A stretch of 64,000 bases of DNA from Aquicella siphonis (GTDB taxonomy: Bacteria; Pseudomonadota; Gammaproteobacteria; DSM-16500), in NCBI RefSeq assembly GCF_902459485.1, contig NZ_LR699119.1:1488001-1552000 (forward strand), written 5' to 3'. The translations under genes were made by a program, and so were the position numbers. A model generated the notes under the pieces. The model was not told the origin of the DNA. It searched no databases and was given only the letters and a program-made list of their open reading frames with translations. Positions 56,746 to 64,000 of this stretch are shown here, in pieces. How positions within the stretch are numbered: position 1 is the stretch's first letter; each line of letters opens with the position of its first letter.

Positions 56746-57905
56746 TGAACACAGGTCCGGACATGATTGAAAAGACTGCCGCCGCCGTGATTGACCTGGC
56801 CAGGGAATTAATCGCGCGCCCATCCATCACCCCCCGGGATGCGGGGTGTCAGGAATTGATCCGGCAGCGTCTCAAAGCAATGGGCTTCCGCTGCGAATCC
56901 ATGCGGTTTGATGAGGTGGATAACCTCTGGGCGCGTATCGGAACTGCCGCGCCGCTGCTGGTTTTTGCAGGACATACGGATGTTGTGCCACCAGGGCCTG
57001 AATCTTCCTGGGCTTCGCCTCCTTTTGCAGCGGATGTCCGGAATGGCTGTTTGTTTGGGCGTGGAGCTTCCGATATGAAAGGCGCCCTCGCGGCCATGCT
57101 CACGGCAGTTGAGCGGTTTCTCTCCGCCACACCCGAATTTGCAGGCTCCGTGGGTTTTCTCTTGACCAGTGATGAAGAAGGGCCGGCTGTAAACGGCACA
57201 GCAAAAGTAATACAGGTATTGCAGGAGCGCGGAGAAAAAATCGATTTCTGCATTATAGGCGAGCCCAGTTCAGATCAGAGGGTTGGCGACCAGATCCGCG
57301 TAGGCCGTAGAGGCTCCCTGCATGGAAAGTTGACTGTGCACGGCAGGCAAGGCCATGTTGCTTATCCTGACCTCACTGTCAATCCCATCCATATGAGTGC
57401 CCCGGCGCTGCATGAACTCGCCAGCACAGCCTGGGACCAGGGTAATGCTTATTATCCTCCCACCACCTTCCAGATTTCAAACATACACGGGGGCACCGGC
57501 GCGGCGAATGTTGTTCCGGGCACGCTGGAAGTATTATTCAATTACCGCTTCTCGACTGCCGTCACCGTCGACCAGTTAAAAACGCGCGCAGAATCCATCC
57601 TGAGACATCACGGCCTGCAATTCGAGCTTGACTGGCACGTCAGCGCGCAACCCTTTCTGACTCGTCAGGGCAAACTGATCACGGCAGCACAGCAAGCGAT
57701 AAAAACACTCACCGGCCTGACGCCGCTCCTTTCCACAGGCGGCGGAACTTCTGACGGACGATTTATTGCGCCGACCGGCGCCGAAGTCATTGAACTGGGT
57801 GTTTCGAATGCTACCGCTCACCACATCAATGAACACGTAAACACAGAAGACCTGGTGATGCTTGCGAATTTATACCAGATGATTTTGACTGATATATTCA
57901 AATAA
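56745..57905 (+). CDS. dapE: Succinyl-diaminopimelate desuccinylase
   Basis: 386-residue di-zinc M20 hydrolase in the same pathway as dapD. Metal and catalytic motifs are FAGHTDVVPPG, GRGASDMKGALAAML, DEEGPAVNG (general-base Glu) and the late TAHHINEHV. The coupled TAATG start and pathway link show an operon. The next gene, a candidate effector, begins only 9 bases later. Confidence 0.96.
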   Translation: MNTGPDMIEKTAAAVIDLARELIARPSITPRDAGCQELIRQRLKAMGFRCESMRFDEVDNLWARIGTAAPLLVFAGHTDVVPPGPESSWASPPFAADVRNGCLFGRGASDMKGALAAMLTAVERFLSATPEFAGSVGFLLTSDEEGPAVNGTAKVIQVLQERGEKIDFCIIGEPSSDQRVGDQIRVGRRGSLHGKLTVHGRQGHVAYPDLTVNPIHMSAPALHELASTAWDQGNAYYPPTTFQISNIHGGTGAANVVPGTLEVLFNYRFSTAVTVDQLKTRAESILRHHGLQFELDWHVSAQPFLTRQGKLITAAQQAIKTLTGLTPLLSTGGGTSDGRFIAPTGAEVIELGVSNATAHHINEHVNTEDLVMLANLYQMILTDIFK

Positions 57906-57914
57906 GGCGCCAGC

Positions 57915-59366
57915 ATGCTAAGCACAAGGATAGAACGCTATTCAGGCCATCAATACCTTCTCGAGGCCATGCGAGAAACAGGATACCAGCCTGATCCGAA
58001 TGGAAGCTGCGCCGGGATTGCGCAAATGGGGCTGCAAGCCTTTCTTGCTGACGCGCTGGATTCGTATAATGCAAGAATCATTCATATACACGATACATGG
58101 GCACAACTCCATGCTTTCAAAAACTCCTTTTTCCGGCTGCAGCCATACGGGAATCCTGCTTCCGACCCCCGTTATCACAGCTTGCTTGCAAAGCTGAAAC
58201 AGCACGAATCCCTGGCTTTTTTTGATGGCGTCGCTCTCTATCAGTCGCCAGGCCAGCATCAAGACATCTTGGGCAGACATGTTTCGCAATACAAGCCGCA
58301 AGTCATTTCCACCATCGCACGGTCACAGGCAATCGAGGAACAGGGTGGCCTCTATCAGCCGGCACACTTCCTTAGTTTCCTGTCCATCGAAGAACTGACC
58401 CTGTTTTTCGGACGTCTGGCCCAGGCAGCCGGCGATGAAAAACTGGCCACCTCTATCAGTTTCAATAATCACCGCACCAGTGTCTGTTATGATGGAAAAA
58501 ATAAAAAATGGATATTGATAGACGCCAATCAATTGCCCGCGCACGAGGTTGCTTTCAAGGATCTCGCTGAAAGAGTTTTTAGCGCGCATACTTTTAACAA
58601 TCATCAACAGGATTCCGCTCCCATTTCTGTGCGTCTGTATTCGACGGGCAACACATTAAACACCACACAAGAAATCCTCAAGCGCCTGGAAAACGATATT
58701 CATTTTCAGAAACTGCTGGAAATTACGCCCGCAAAAGCCCGGCAAAAAACCACGGGAAGACAGTCTCTGCTCCATCTTGCGGCAAAATACGGCAATGAAG
58801 ATGCCGCATTGTCACTAGCGCATTCCCTGGACACGAATGCGAGCGAACAGTCATCTGATACGCCGCTCTGCATTGCCGCTCATCATGGACACGACAAAGT
58901 CGTTGTCAATTTATTAAAAAACAAGGCCACCCTGGTTGATTTAACCAACGGCGAGGGCAAGTCTCCATTGTACATTGCTGCGGAAAACGGCGATCCCAAA
59001 ATTGTCGCGCTGTTGCTGCGACACCAGGCTGATCCTCTTTTACGCAGCAAAGATCAATACAATGCCGTCACTATCGCTGCAAAACAAGGTCATTTGCACG
59101 TTCTCAAAATCTTTTCTGATCACGATGTAAATCTGTTCCACAAAGACGGACATGGCAAAACCGCAGTGGATTATGCCTCCGAACAGCGGCGCCGCGATAT
59201 CTTGGATTTTTTACACAAGATACGCGGGCGGACCCGGCGGGAAGAATCATCAACCCAATCCGCTGCCTTGCGCAAGCAATCCCTGTTTTCCGGTGCGTCA
59301 ACAGCGGAACGCCCTCATTCTTCCGCCGTCCAGCCCGCAAGAAAAAAAGCCAGATTTGATTACTAG
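57915..59366 (+). CDS. Predicted Cys-protease-like domain fused to ankyrin repeats, candidate effector
   Basis: 483 residues, no signal peptide. Residues 1-270 contain Cys32 in GSCAGIAQMGLQAFL, His186 in NNHRTSVCYD and Asp203 in WILIDANQLP. This order and the 17-residue His-Asp spacing are those of YopT-like (C58) cysteine proteases; the match is motif-level only. Residues about 281-436 hold five ankyrin repeats (for example SPLYIAAENGDPKIVALLL). The basic end PARKKARFDY could be a nuclear localisation signal. It follows dapE by 9 bases, so it may be read from the dapD-dapE transcript. Secretion is inferred from architecture. Confidence 0.78.
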   Translation: MLSTRIERYSGHQYLLEAMRETGYQPDPNGSCAGIAQMGLQAFLADALDSYNARIIHIHDTWAQLHAFKNSFFRLQPYGNPASDPRYHSLLAKLKQHESLAFFDGVALYQSPGQHQDILGRHVSQYKPQVISTIARSQAIEEQGGLYQPAHFLSFLSIEELTLFFGRLAQAAGDEKLATSISFNNHRTSVCYDGKNKKWILIDANQLPAHEVAFKDLAERVFSAHTFNNHQQDSAPISVRLYSTGNTLNTTQEILKRLENDIHFQKLLEITPAKARQKTTGRQSLLHLAAKYGNEDAALSLAHSLDTNASEQSSDTPLCIAAHHGHDKVVVNLLKNKATLVDLTNGEGKSPLYIAAENGDPKIVALLLRHQADPLLRSKDQYNAVTIAAKQGHLHVLKIFSDHDVNLFHKDGHGKTAVDYASEQRRRDILDFLHKIRGRTRREESSTQSAALRKQSLFSGASTAERPHSSAVQPARKKARFDY

Positions 59367-59421
59367 CCATGCGGACGGGATCATGCATGAGATGATCTAG
59401 ATAAAATACCCGTCCGCATGG
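59367..59421. repeat. Perfect 13-base inverted repeat after the ankyrin-protease gene
   Basis: CCATGCGGACGGG (59367-59379) pairs exactly with 59409-59421 around a 29-base spacer that contains a smaller ATCAT/ATGAT hairpin. It begins directly after the stop codon. There is no T tract, so it may stabilise the message end or be a short palindromic element. Confidence 0.65.
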
Positions 59422-59484
59422 TGAGAGCAGCAATATACTCATTGATCTCTAGCGCATTCTGGTTTAACCTTACGCGCTGCCGAT

Positions 59485-59573
59485 GGAGAGATGTCCGAGC
59501 GGTCGAAGGAGCACGCCTGGAAAGCGTGTATACGTTTAACGACGTATCGAGGGTTCGAATCCCTCTCTCTCCG
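59485..59573 (+). tRNA. tRNA-Ser (anticodon GGA)
   Basis: An 89-base class II tRNA. The acceptor stem is GGAGAGA with TCTCTCC and discriminator G, the anticodon loop CTGGAAA gives GGA (serine UCC/UCU), there is a long variable arm, and the T arm is GAGGG-TTCGAAT-CCCTC. CCA is not encoded. Confidence 0.96.
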
Positions 59574-59587
59574 GAAGAAACATGAAT

Positions 59588-59707
59588 TTATAGTAGCGAG
59601 TATTGGTCCCTTCGCGACGATAGGCCGTGAACCCCGCCAGGTCCGGAAGGAAGCAACGGTAGCAGCTGATGCGGGCGCCGAAGTGCGGCTGGTGCTCGCT
59701 ACTATAA
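59588..59707 (+). ncRNA. ffs: Signal recognition particle 4.5S RNA
   Basis: The conserved apical core CAGGTCCGGAAGGAAGCA (59638-59655) and the AGCAGCTGATGCGGG side identify the Ffh-binding hairpin. The outer stem TTATAGTAGCGAG (59588-59600) pairs perfectly with 59695-59707. Mature ends are approximate. It lies just after tRNA-Ser and before dnaX. Confidence 0.93.
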
Positions 59708-59876
59708 GTTCACTTCCTTACAACCATTCATTCTCGGTTTAAGTAAATCCTTTATCTCGGCCATTAATTATCCGGATGCCGGGACCTTTCCCGCTCTTGC
59801 AGCATACACTTCCTCAAGCTGCGAAGGTACGGTAGGATAATCACACTCACGCATTAACCAACAGGCCAAAAAACCT

Positions 59877-61403
59877 ATGAGCTATCAAGTTTTAGCCCGC
59901 AAATGGCGCCCGCGCAACTTTCAGGACATGGTAGGACAGGAACCTATTTTGCGCATGCTGGCCAATGCACTGGAACAAAAACGTCTGCATCATGCCTATT
60001 TGCTTACCGGCACCCGTGGAGTAGGCAAAACCACGCTTGGCCGTATCCTATCCAAATGCCTTAATTGTGAATCTGGCATCACGGATTCACCTTGCGGCAC
60101 CTGTCATGCCTGCCGCGCCATTGATGCCGGCCAATTTCTGGATTTATACGAAGTTGACGCCGCCTCCCGCACCAAAGTCGAAGATACGCGGGAATTGCTG
60201 GACAATGTCTTGTACCCGCCCACGCAAGGCCGGTACAAGATTTATCTCATTGATGAAGTGCACATGTTGTCCAATCATAGTTTTAATGCCTTACTGAAAA
60301 CGCTGGAAGAGCCGCCGGAACATGTCAAATTTATTCTGGCGACTACCGATCCCAAGCGTCTTCCTGTGACCATTCTCTCGCGCTGTCTGCAATTTCACTT
60401 GAAACGCATCACATCCGAACAAATTGAAAAACACTTGCAGCATATCTGCGCCGCCGAAAATATCAATCATGATGACCGCGCGTTAGACAGGCTTGCCAGA
60501 GCAGCGGATGGCAGCATGCGCGACGCGCTCAGTCTGCTGGATCAGGCGGTCGCCTATGGCCGGGGCACCGTGAATCTCGCCGACATACATTCCATGCTGG
60601 GTTGCACTGCACAAGAGGATTTACTGCCTCTGCTTGACGCGCTCGCTGCGCAAAACGGCAGCCAGGTCTTCGAACTGGCAGCTCAGCTAGCCGAACGCGC
60701 GCCGGATTACCAGCAGCTGCTGGAAGAGCTCATACAGCTTTTCCATAAAATCGCCGTTATCCAGGTTGTCCCTGACGCGGCACAGGCTGAAGCCTCTCTC
60801 ACCGCGATCGCCAGACGGTTTTCCCCCGAAGATATCCAGCTTTATTATCAAATCGCGCTGCTAGGCAGACGCGATTTATCCCTGGCACCCGTTCCCCAGC
60901 AAGGATTTGAAATGACCTTGTTACGCATGCTGGCCTTCAAGCCCGGCCGGCCTGAAAACGACAACCCGGCGGCGCCCGTCGTCAGCAAACCAGACACCGC
61001 CCCGGTGGTGACCGCGCCCCGGCCGGCCAGCGCCAGCCCGGCTGATTGGCGCGACATACTGCCCAAACTAGAGCTTTCCGGTATGGCTTATGCATTAGCA
61101 GCAAATTGCACACTGGAAAAAATAAGCGGAAATAAAGTGACGCTCGCGCTTTCCGTCAATCATGAACCCATGCTGAATGCCAAACTGAAGGAACGTATCA
61201 CTGAAGCGCTTGGGCGTTATCTGAAACAAGACATTCAACTGGAGATCATGATCACTGAAGGAGAGCTGATCACACCGCTCAAACAAGAGCAATCCGAGCA
61301 TGAACAAAAACTTACCAGAGCCAAACAGACCATCCTTCAAGACACACAAATCAAAAAGTTAATCGACATGTATGATGCGACGGTGGAAGTTTCGCTGATA
61401 TAA
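59877..61403 (+). CDS. dnaX: DNA polymerase III subunit tau/gamma
   Basis: 508-residue clamp-loader subunit. YQVLARKWRPRNFQDMVGQE opens the protein; Walker A is GTRGVGKTTLGR, the zinc module has four Cys (CLNC, then CGTCHAC), Walker B is YLIDEVHML, and SRC is in TILSRCLQF. A Pro/Ala linker (about 360-385) leads to a short tau C-terminal domain. No clear slippery sequence for a gamma form was found. It heads the dnaX-ybaB-recR group, here interrupted by a radical SAM gene. Confidence 0.95.
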   Translation: MSYQVLARKWRPRNFQDMVGQEPILRMLANALEQKRLHHAYLLTGTRGVGKTTLGRILSKCLNCESGITDSPCGTCHACRAIDAGQFLDLYEVDAASRTKVEDTRELLDNVLYPPTQGRYKIYLIDEVHMLSNHSFNALLKTLEEPPEHVKFILATTDPKRLPVTILSRCLQFHLKRITSEQIEKHLQHICAAENINHDDRALDRLARAADGSMRDALSLLDQAVAYGRGTVNLADIHSMLGCTAQEDLLPLLDALAAQNGSQVFELAAQLAERAPDYQQLLEELIQLFHKIAVIQVVPDAAQAEASLTAIARRFSPEDIQLYYQIALLGRRDLSLAPVPQQGFEMTLLRMLAFKPGRPENDNPAAPVVSKPDTAPVVTAPRPASASPADWRDILPKLELSGMAYALAANCTLEKISGNKVTLALSVNHEPMLNAKLKERITEALGRYLKQDIQLEIMITEGELITPLKQEQSEHEQKLTRAKQTILQDTQIKKLIDMYDATVEVSLI

Positions 61404-61502
61404 AGACATGCGGCACCTTATTCCCAGCGCTTTGTCATCCTGAAGCACGTTGGAATCGGCACAGCAGCTTGCAGGCGGCAAGTTTTCAGGTAACATTCCG
61501 GC

Positions 61503-62579
61503 ATGACAATAAAAAACCGAGGCGCAACAATCAACCCGGAAGGCCGTTTTGATATTCAACGGCATCAGGCTTGCCACGATGGCTGGGATATGGAAGAAGA
61601 AGCACTGCCCGCGCTGGAAACTGTTCTTTACCCGGAAAAGGCAAAATCCATTCTGACCACCAATGACTCGCCGGATATCGGTTTTGAGCAATCCATTAAT
61701 CCCTATCGGGGCTGCGAGCATGGATGCATCTATTGTTATGCCAGACCCAGCCACGCCTATATGAATCTTTCTCCCGGGCTGGATTTTGAAACAAAAATAT
61801 TTCATAAATCCGGCGCGGCACAACTGCTAACACAAGAATTGGCCAAACCATCCTATCAATGCAAACCTGTCGTGCTTGGCGCCAACACAGACCCGTATCA
61901 GCCCGCTGAAAACAAGCTGGGAATTACCCGCAGTCTGCTGGAAGTATTCAATCAATGCCGCCATCCCGTCGCTATCATTACCAAAAGCTCTTTAATTGAA
62001 AGGGATTTGGATCTCATCGCAGAAATGGCTGCACGCAATCTGGCTGCGGTCGCGGTCAGCATTACCACGCTGCGCGGCGAACTCAAGCGTATACTGGAGC
62101 CGCGCGCCTCCTCTCCTCAGGCACGGTTGAGAGTGATTCGCCGCTGCAAGGAAGCAGGCATTCCTGTCAGAGTCATGGCCGCACCCATGATTCCCATGAT
62201 AAACGATAATGAACTGGAACAAATCCTGGCCTCGGCAGCGGAAGCAGGCGCCAGCCACGCCAGCTATACATTAATAAGACTGCCCCATGAAGTGAAAGAC
62301 TTATTCAAGGCATGGCTGACAGAGCATTATCCGGCGCGTGCCAGCCATATCATGAGCTTGATAAGGCAAATGCGCGGAGGGAAAGAGTATGATTCACGTT
62401 TCGGCAAACGCATGCGCGGAGAGGGCGAGTTTGCGACTCTGCTGTCACAGCGTTTTAAAATTGCCTGTAAAAAATTTCATTTGAATGTCCAGCCGCAGGC
62501 ACCTCTGGACACCTGTTGTTTTGCCCGACCGCTACAGTCTGCCCCCCAGGCCGCGCAAATGGATCTGTGGAATTTGTAA
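61503..62579 (+). CDS. PA0069-family radical SAM protein
   Basis: 358 residues. The radical-SAM cluster motif is CEHGCIYCYARPSHAY (C-x3-C-x2-C); ETKIFHK, GANTDPYQPAE and ITKSSLIERDLDL are typical of this SplB-like family. The cofactor would be 4Fe-4S plus S-adenosylmethionine; the substrate is not known. ATG at 61503. It sits between dnaX and ybaB, which are usually adjacent. Confidence 0.87.
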   Translation: MTIKNRGATINPEGRFDIQRHQACHDGWDMEEEALPALETVLYPEKAKSILTTNDSPDIGFEQSINPYRGCEHGCIYCYARPSHAYMNLSPGLDFETKIFHKSGAAQLLTQELAKPSYQCKPVVLGANTDPYQPAENKLGITRSLLEVFNQCRHPVAIITKSSLIERDLDLIAEMAARNLAAVAVSITTLRGELKRILEPRASSPQARLRVIRRCKEAGIPVRVMAAPMIPMINDNELEQILASAAEAGASHASYTLIRLPHEVKDLFKAWLTEHYPARASHIMSLIRQMRGGKEYDSRFGKRMRGEGEFATLLSQRFKIACKKFHLNVQPQAPLDTCCFARPLQSAPQAAQMDLWNL

Positions 62580-62666
62580 ACATCCCGGCATGTCGACTGG
62601 CCATAGAACTGACTGCATAATTTTGATAAAATATCATATCACTTATCAAAGGGTACGGAGTCTGGA

Positions 62667-63008
62667 ATGAACAAGCCAACAAATGACAAAATCGGCCTGA
62701 ATGAAATCATGAAACGCGCTCAGGAAATGCAGAAAAAACTGCAGGACATCCAGAAACAGGTTGCCGAAATGGAAATCACCGGACAATCCGGCGGCGGCGT
62801 TGTTAAAATTGTGATGACAGGTCAGCACTACGCGAAAAAAGTCACATTAGACCCCAACTTGCTGAAAGAGGATAAATCCATCATAGAAGATCTCATTGCT
62901 GCGGCAATCAACGATGCCACCGACAAAATCGAACGCAGCCTGCGCGATAAAATGGGCGGTCTGGCCGGCATGAAAATGCCCGATGGATTAGGCGATCTGC
63001 CAAAATAA
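62667..63008 (+). CDS. ybaB: Nucleoid-associated protein YbaB/EbfC
   Basis: 113-residue DNA-binding dimer. [36 protein letters not shown] and [15 protein letters not shown] are hallmark blocks. Its stop overlaps the recR ATG by one base, giving the conserved ybaB-recR pair. Confidence 0.95.
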   Translation: MNKPTNDKIGLNEIMKRAQEMQKKLQDIQKQVAEMEITGQSGGGVVKIVMTGQHYAKKVTLDPNLLKEDKSIIEDLIAAAINDATDKIERSLRDKMGGLAGMKMPDGLGDLPK

Positions 63009-63604
63009 TGCGCTTTAGTCCCCTGCTTGAACAATTAATTGAAGCATTGCGCTGTCTGCCCGGCGTTGGTCCCAAAACAGCCCAGCGCATGGCATTTCAG
63101 CTGCTGACACGTGGACGCGACAATGGCAGGCGCCTCGCTCAAAGCCTCATCGATGCGGTAGAACAAATAGGCCATTGCCAGCAATGCCGTATCTTCAGCG
63201 AATCAGAAGTATGCGAGATTTGCGCCTCCCCGCACCGCGACCCTACCCTGCTCTGTATTGTCGAAAATCCGGTCGATGTCAGCGTCATCGAACAAACCAG
63301 CAGTTTCAGGGGAAAATACTTTGTCTTAATGGGCCATTTATCCCCCCTGGACGGTATAGGACCGGCCGAAATCGGCATCACCAAACTGAAATCACATTTT
63401 GACCACGGTGATATCCAGGAAGCTATTATCGCCACCAATCCGACGGTTGAAGGCGAAGCCACAGCACACTATATCTCTGAACTCGCCAAGCAATACACCA
63501 TCAAGGTATCGCGCATTGCCCGCGGCGTCTCGCTAGGCAGCGAACTGGAATACATTGATCCCAGCACACTGGCCCACGCGCTCGCAGGCAGAGAAATAAT
63601 TTAA
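63008..63604 (+). CDS. recR: Recombination protein RecR
   Basis: 198 residues; works with RecF and RecO to load RecA on gapped DNA. A helix-hairpin-helix ([20 protein letters not shown]), a four-Cys zinc finger ([19 protein letters not shown]) and a Toprim domain ([15 protein letters not shown], then [10 protein letters not shown]) follow in order. Coupled to ybaB by a TAATG overlap, and to the next gene the same way. Confidence 0.97.
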   Translation: MRFSPLLEQLIEALRCLPGVGPKTAQRMAFQLLTRGRDNGRRLAQSLIDAVEQIGHCQQCRIFSESEVCEICASPHRDPTLLCIVENPVDVSVIEQTSSFRGKYFVLMGHLSPLDGIGPAEIGITKLKSHFDHGDIQEAIIATNPTVEGEATAHYISELAKQYTIKVSRIARGVSLGSELEYIDPSTLAHALAGREII

Positions 63605-64000
63605 TGTTAAGGCGCGGCATTCTTTTCCTGCTTTTGTCATTTTCCCTCTCTGCATTCGCGGATCAATTAATCATTGAACCCGATATGGGACGCAAGCCAG
63701 TGCTTGATGCCATACAAGACGCTAAAAATTCCGTGGAACTGGTCATGTACGGCTTTACCGATGAAGTCTTGCTGGATGCGCTGGTACAAAAAAAACAAAA
63801 GGGCAAAACAGTTAAAATCCTGCTTGAACGCAGCCCGTACAAAGCAGACAATGAAAACCACAAGACAATAGCCCGGTTGAATCACGAGCATGTTAGCTGG
63901 CGGGGCAACATTCCGCCGCTGCGCCTGATTCACCAGAAAACCCTGATTCTTGACGGCAGCAAAGCCATCGTCATGACATTTAATTTCACCCATTCCACTT
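63604..64000 (+). CDS. Phospholipase-D-family protein (3' end outside window)
   Basis: The first 132 residues of an open frame that continues past the window. A signal peptide (about 1-20, ending SAFADQ) is followed by a PLD-type domain: IIEPDMGRKPVLDAI, SVELVMYGFTD and the HxK motif as LIHQKTLILDGSKA with Asn in TFNFTHS. Such exported PLD proteins include endonucleases (Nuc-like) and phospholipases; in Legionella-like bacteria some are secreted. The ATG overlaps the recR stop by one base. Confidence 0.8.
   Translation, partial: MLRRGILFLLLSFSLSAFADQLIIEPDMGRKPVLDAIQDAKNSVELVMYGFTDEVLLDALVQKKQKGKTVKILLERSPYKADNENHKTIARLNHEHVSWRGNIPPLRLIHQKTLILDGSKAIVMTFNFTHST

Noticed and set aside
59491-59742. 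83-residue frame across tRNA-Ser and 4.5S RNA
   Set aside because: Fully explained by two structured RNA genes.
59877-61403. Programmed frameshift producing a gamma subunit in dnaX
   Set aside because: The only A-rich run (near 61117) is not in a canonical slippery frame and lies too close to the tau-specific end; no stem-loop was evident.

Overview
The window is bacterial chromosome from a gammaproteobacterium. Several gene orders are typical of that class: kdsD-kdsC-lptC-lptA-lptB-hpf-HPr, tldD/pmbA, divergent rluC/rne, ftsK-lolA-rarA, clpS-clpA, msbA-lpxK, dapD-dapE and 4.5S RNA-dnaX-ybaB-recR. Among these are genes of the sort found in host-associated Legionellales (Legionella, Coxiella and Aquicella relatives): two ankyrin-repeat proteins, a large patatin-like phospholipase, a pair of paralogous repeat proteins, a PmrA/QseB-type two-component system, and PmrA-like boxes in front of two of the unusual genes. 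No Dot/Icm secretion genes lie in the window, so the Legionellales placement and the effector interpretation are inferences.

Layout. 1-4.6 kb: lipopolysaccharide precursor synthesis and transport (Kdo pathway, LptCAB), ribosome hibernation factor, HPr and a YihY membrane protein. 4.6-11.8 kb, minus strand: TldD/TldE protease, a giant MscK-type channel and an AmpG-like permease. 12.1-15.9 kb: a glycine-zipper lipoprotein, an AT-rich ankyrin protein with a strict 39-residue period, and a helical protein with a disordered tail. 16.2-22.5 kb: serine dehydratase, PssA, RluC and RNase E. 22.5-27.5 kb: a 59-residue Trm112 protein, a uracil-DNA-glycosylase-like protein with an altered active site, the two-component system and Pit phosphate transport. 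27.5-31.2 kb: two paralogous repeat proteins of no recognised family, the larger preceded by an excellent PmrA-type box, then a structured leader RNA. 31.2-43.5 kb: housekeeping (RarA, LolA, FtsK, TrxB, IF-1, a LysR regulator, ClpA/ClpS, Icd). 43.6-46 kb: patatin-like protein. 46.4-57.9 kb: MnmA, PurB, a permuted papain-like amidase, a lone tyrosine recombinase, small secreted proteins including a chagasin-like inhibitor, LpxK, MsbA, DapD and DapE. 57.9-59.4 kb: a protein with a predicted Cys-His-Asp protease-like domain fused to ankyrin repeats. 59.5-64 kb: tRNA-Ser(GGA), 4.5S RNA, DnaX, a radical SAM protein, YbaB, RecR and the start of a phospholipase-D-family protein cut by the window end.

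Working picture: most of the window is envelope biogenesis and core information processing in compact operons with 1-4 base overlaps. The accessory genes sit singly at operon junctions. The best lead for something undescribed is the 27.5-31 kb pair, which share a roughly 55-residue module and a C-terminal domain and carry a PmrA-type promoter. Next are the protease-like ankyrin fusion and the 39-residue ankyrin array.
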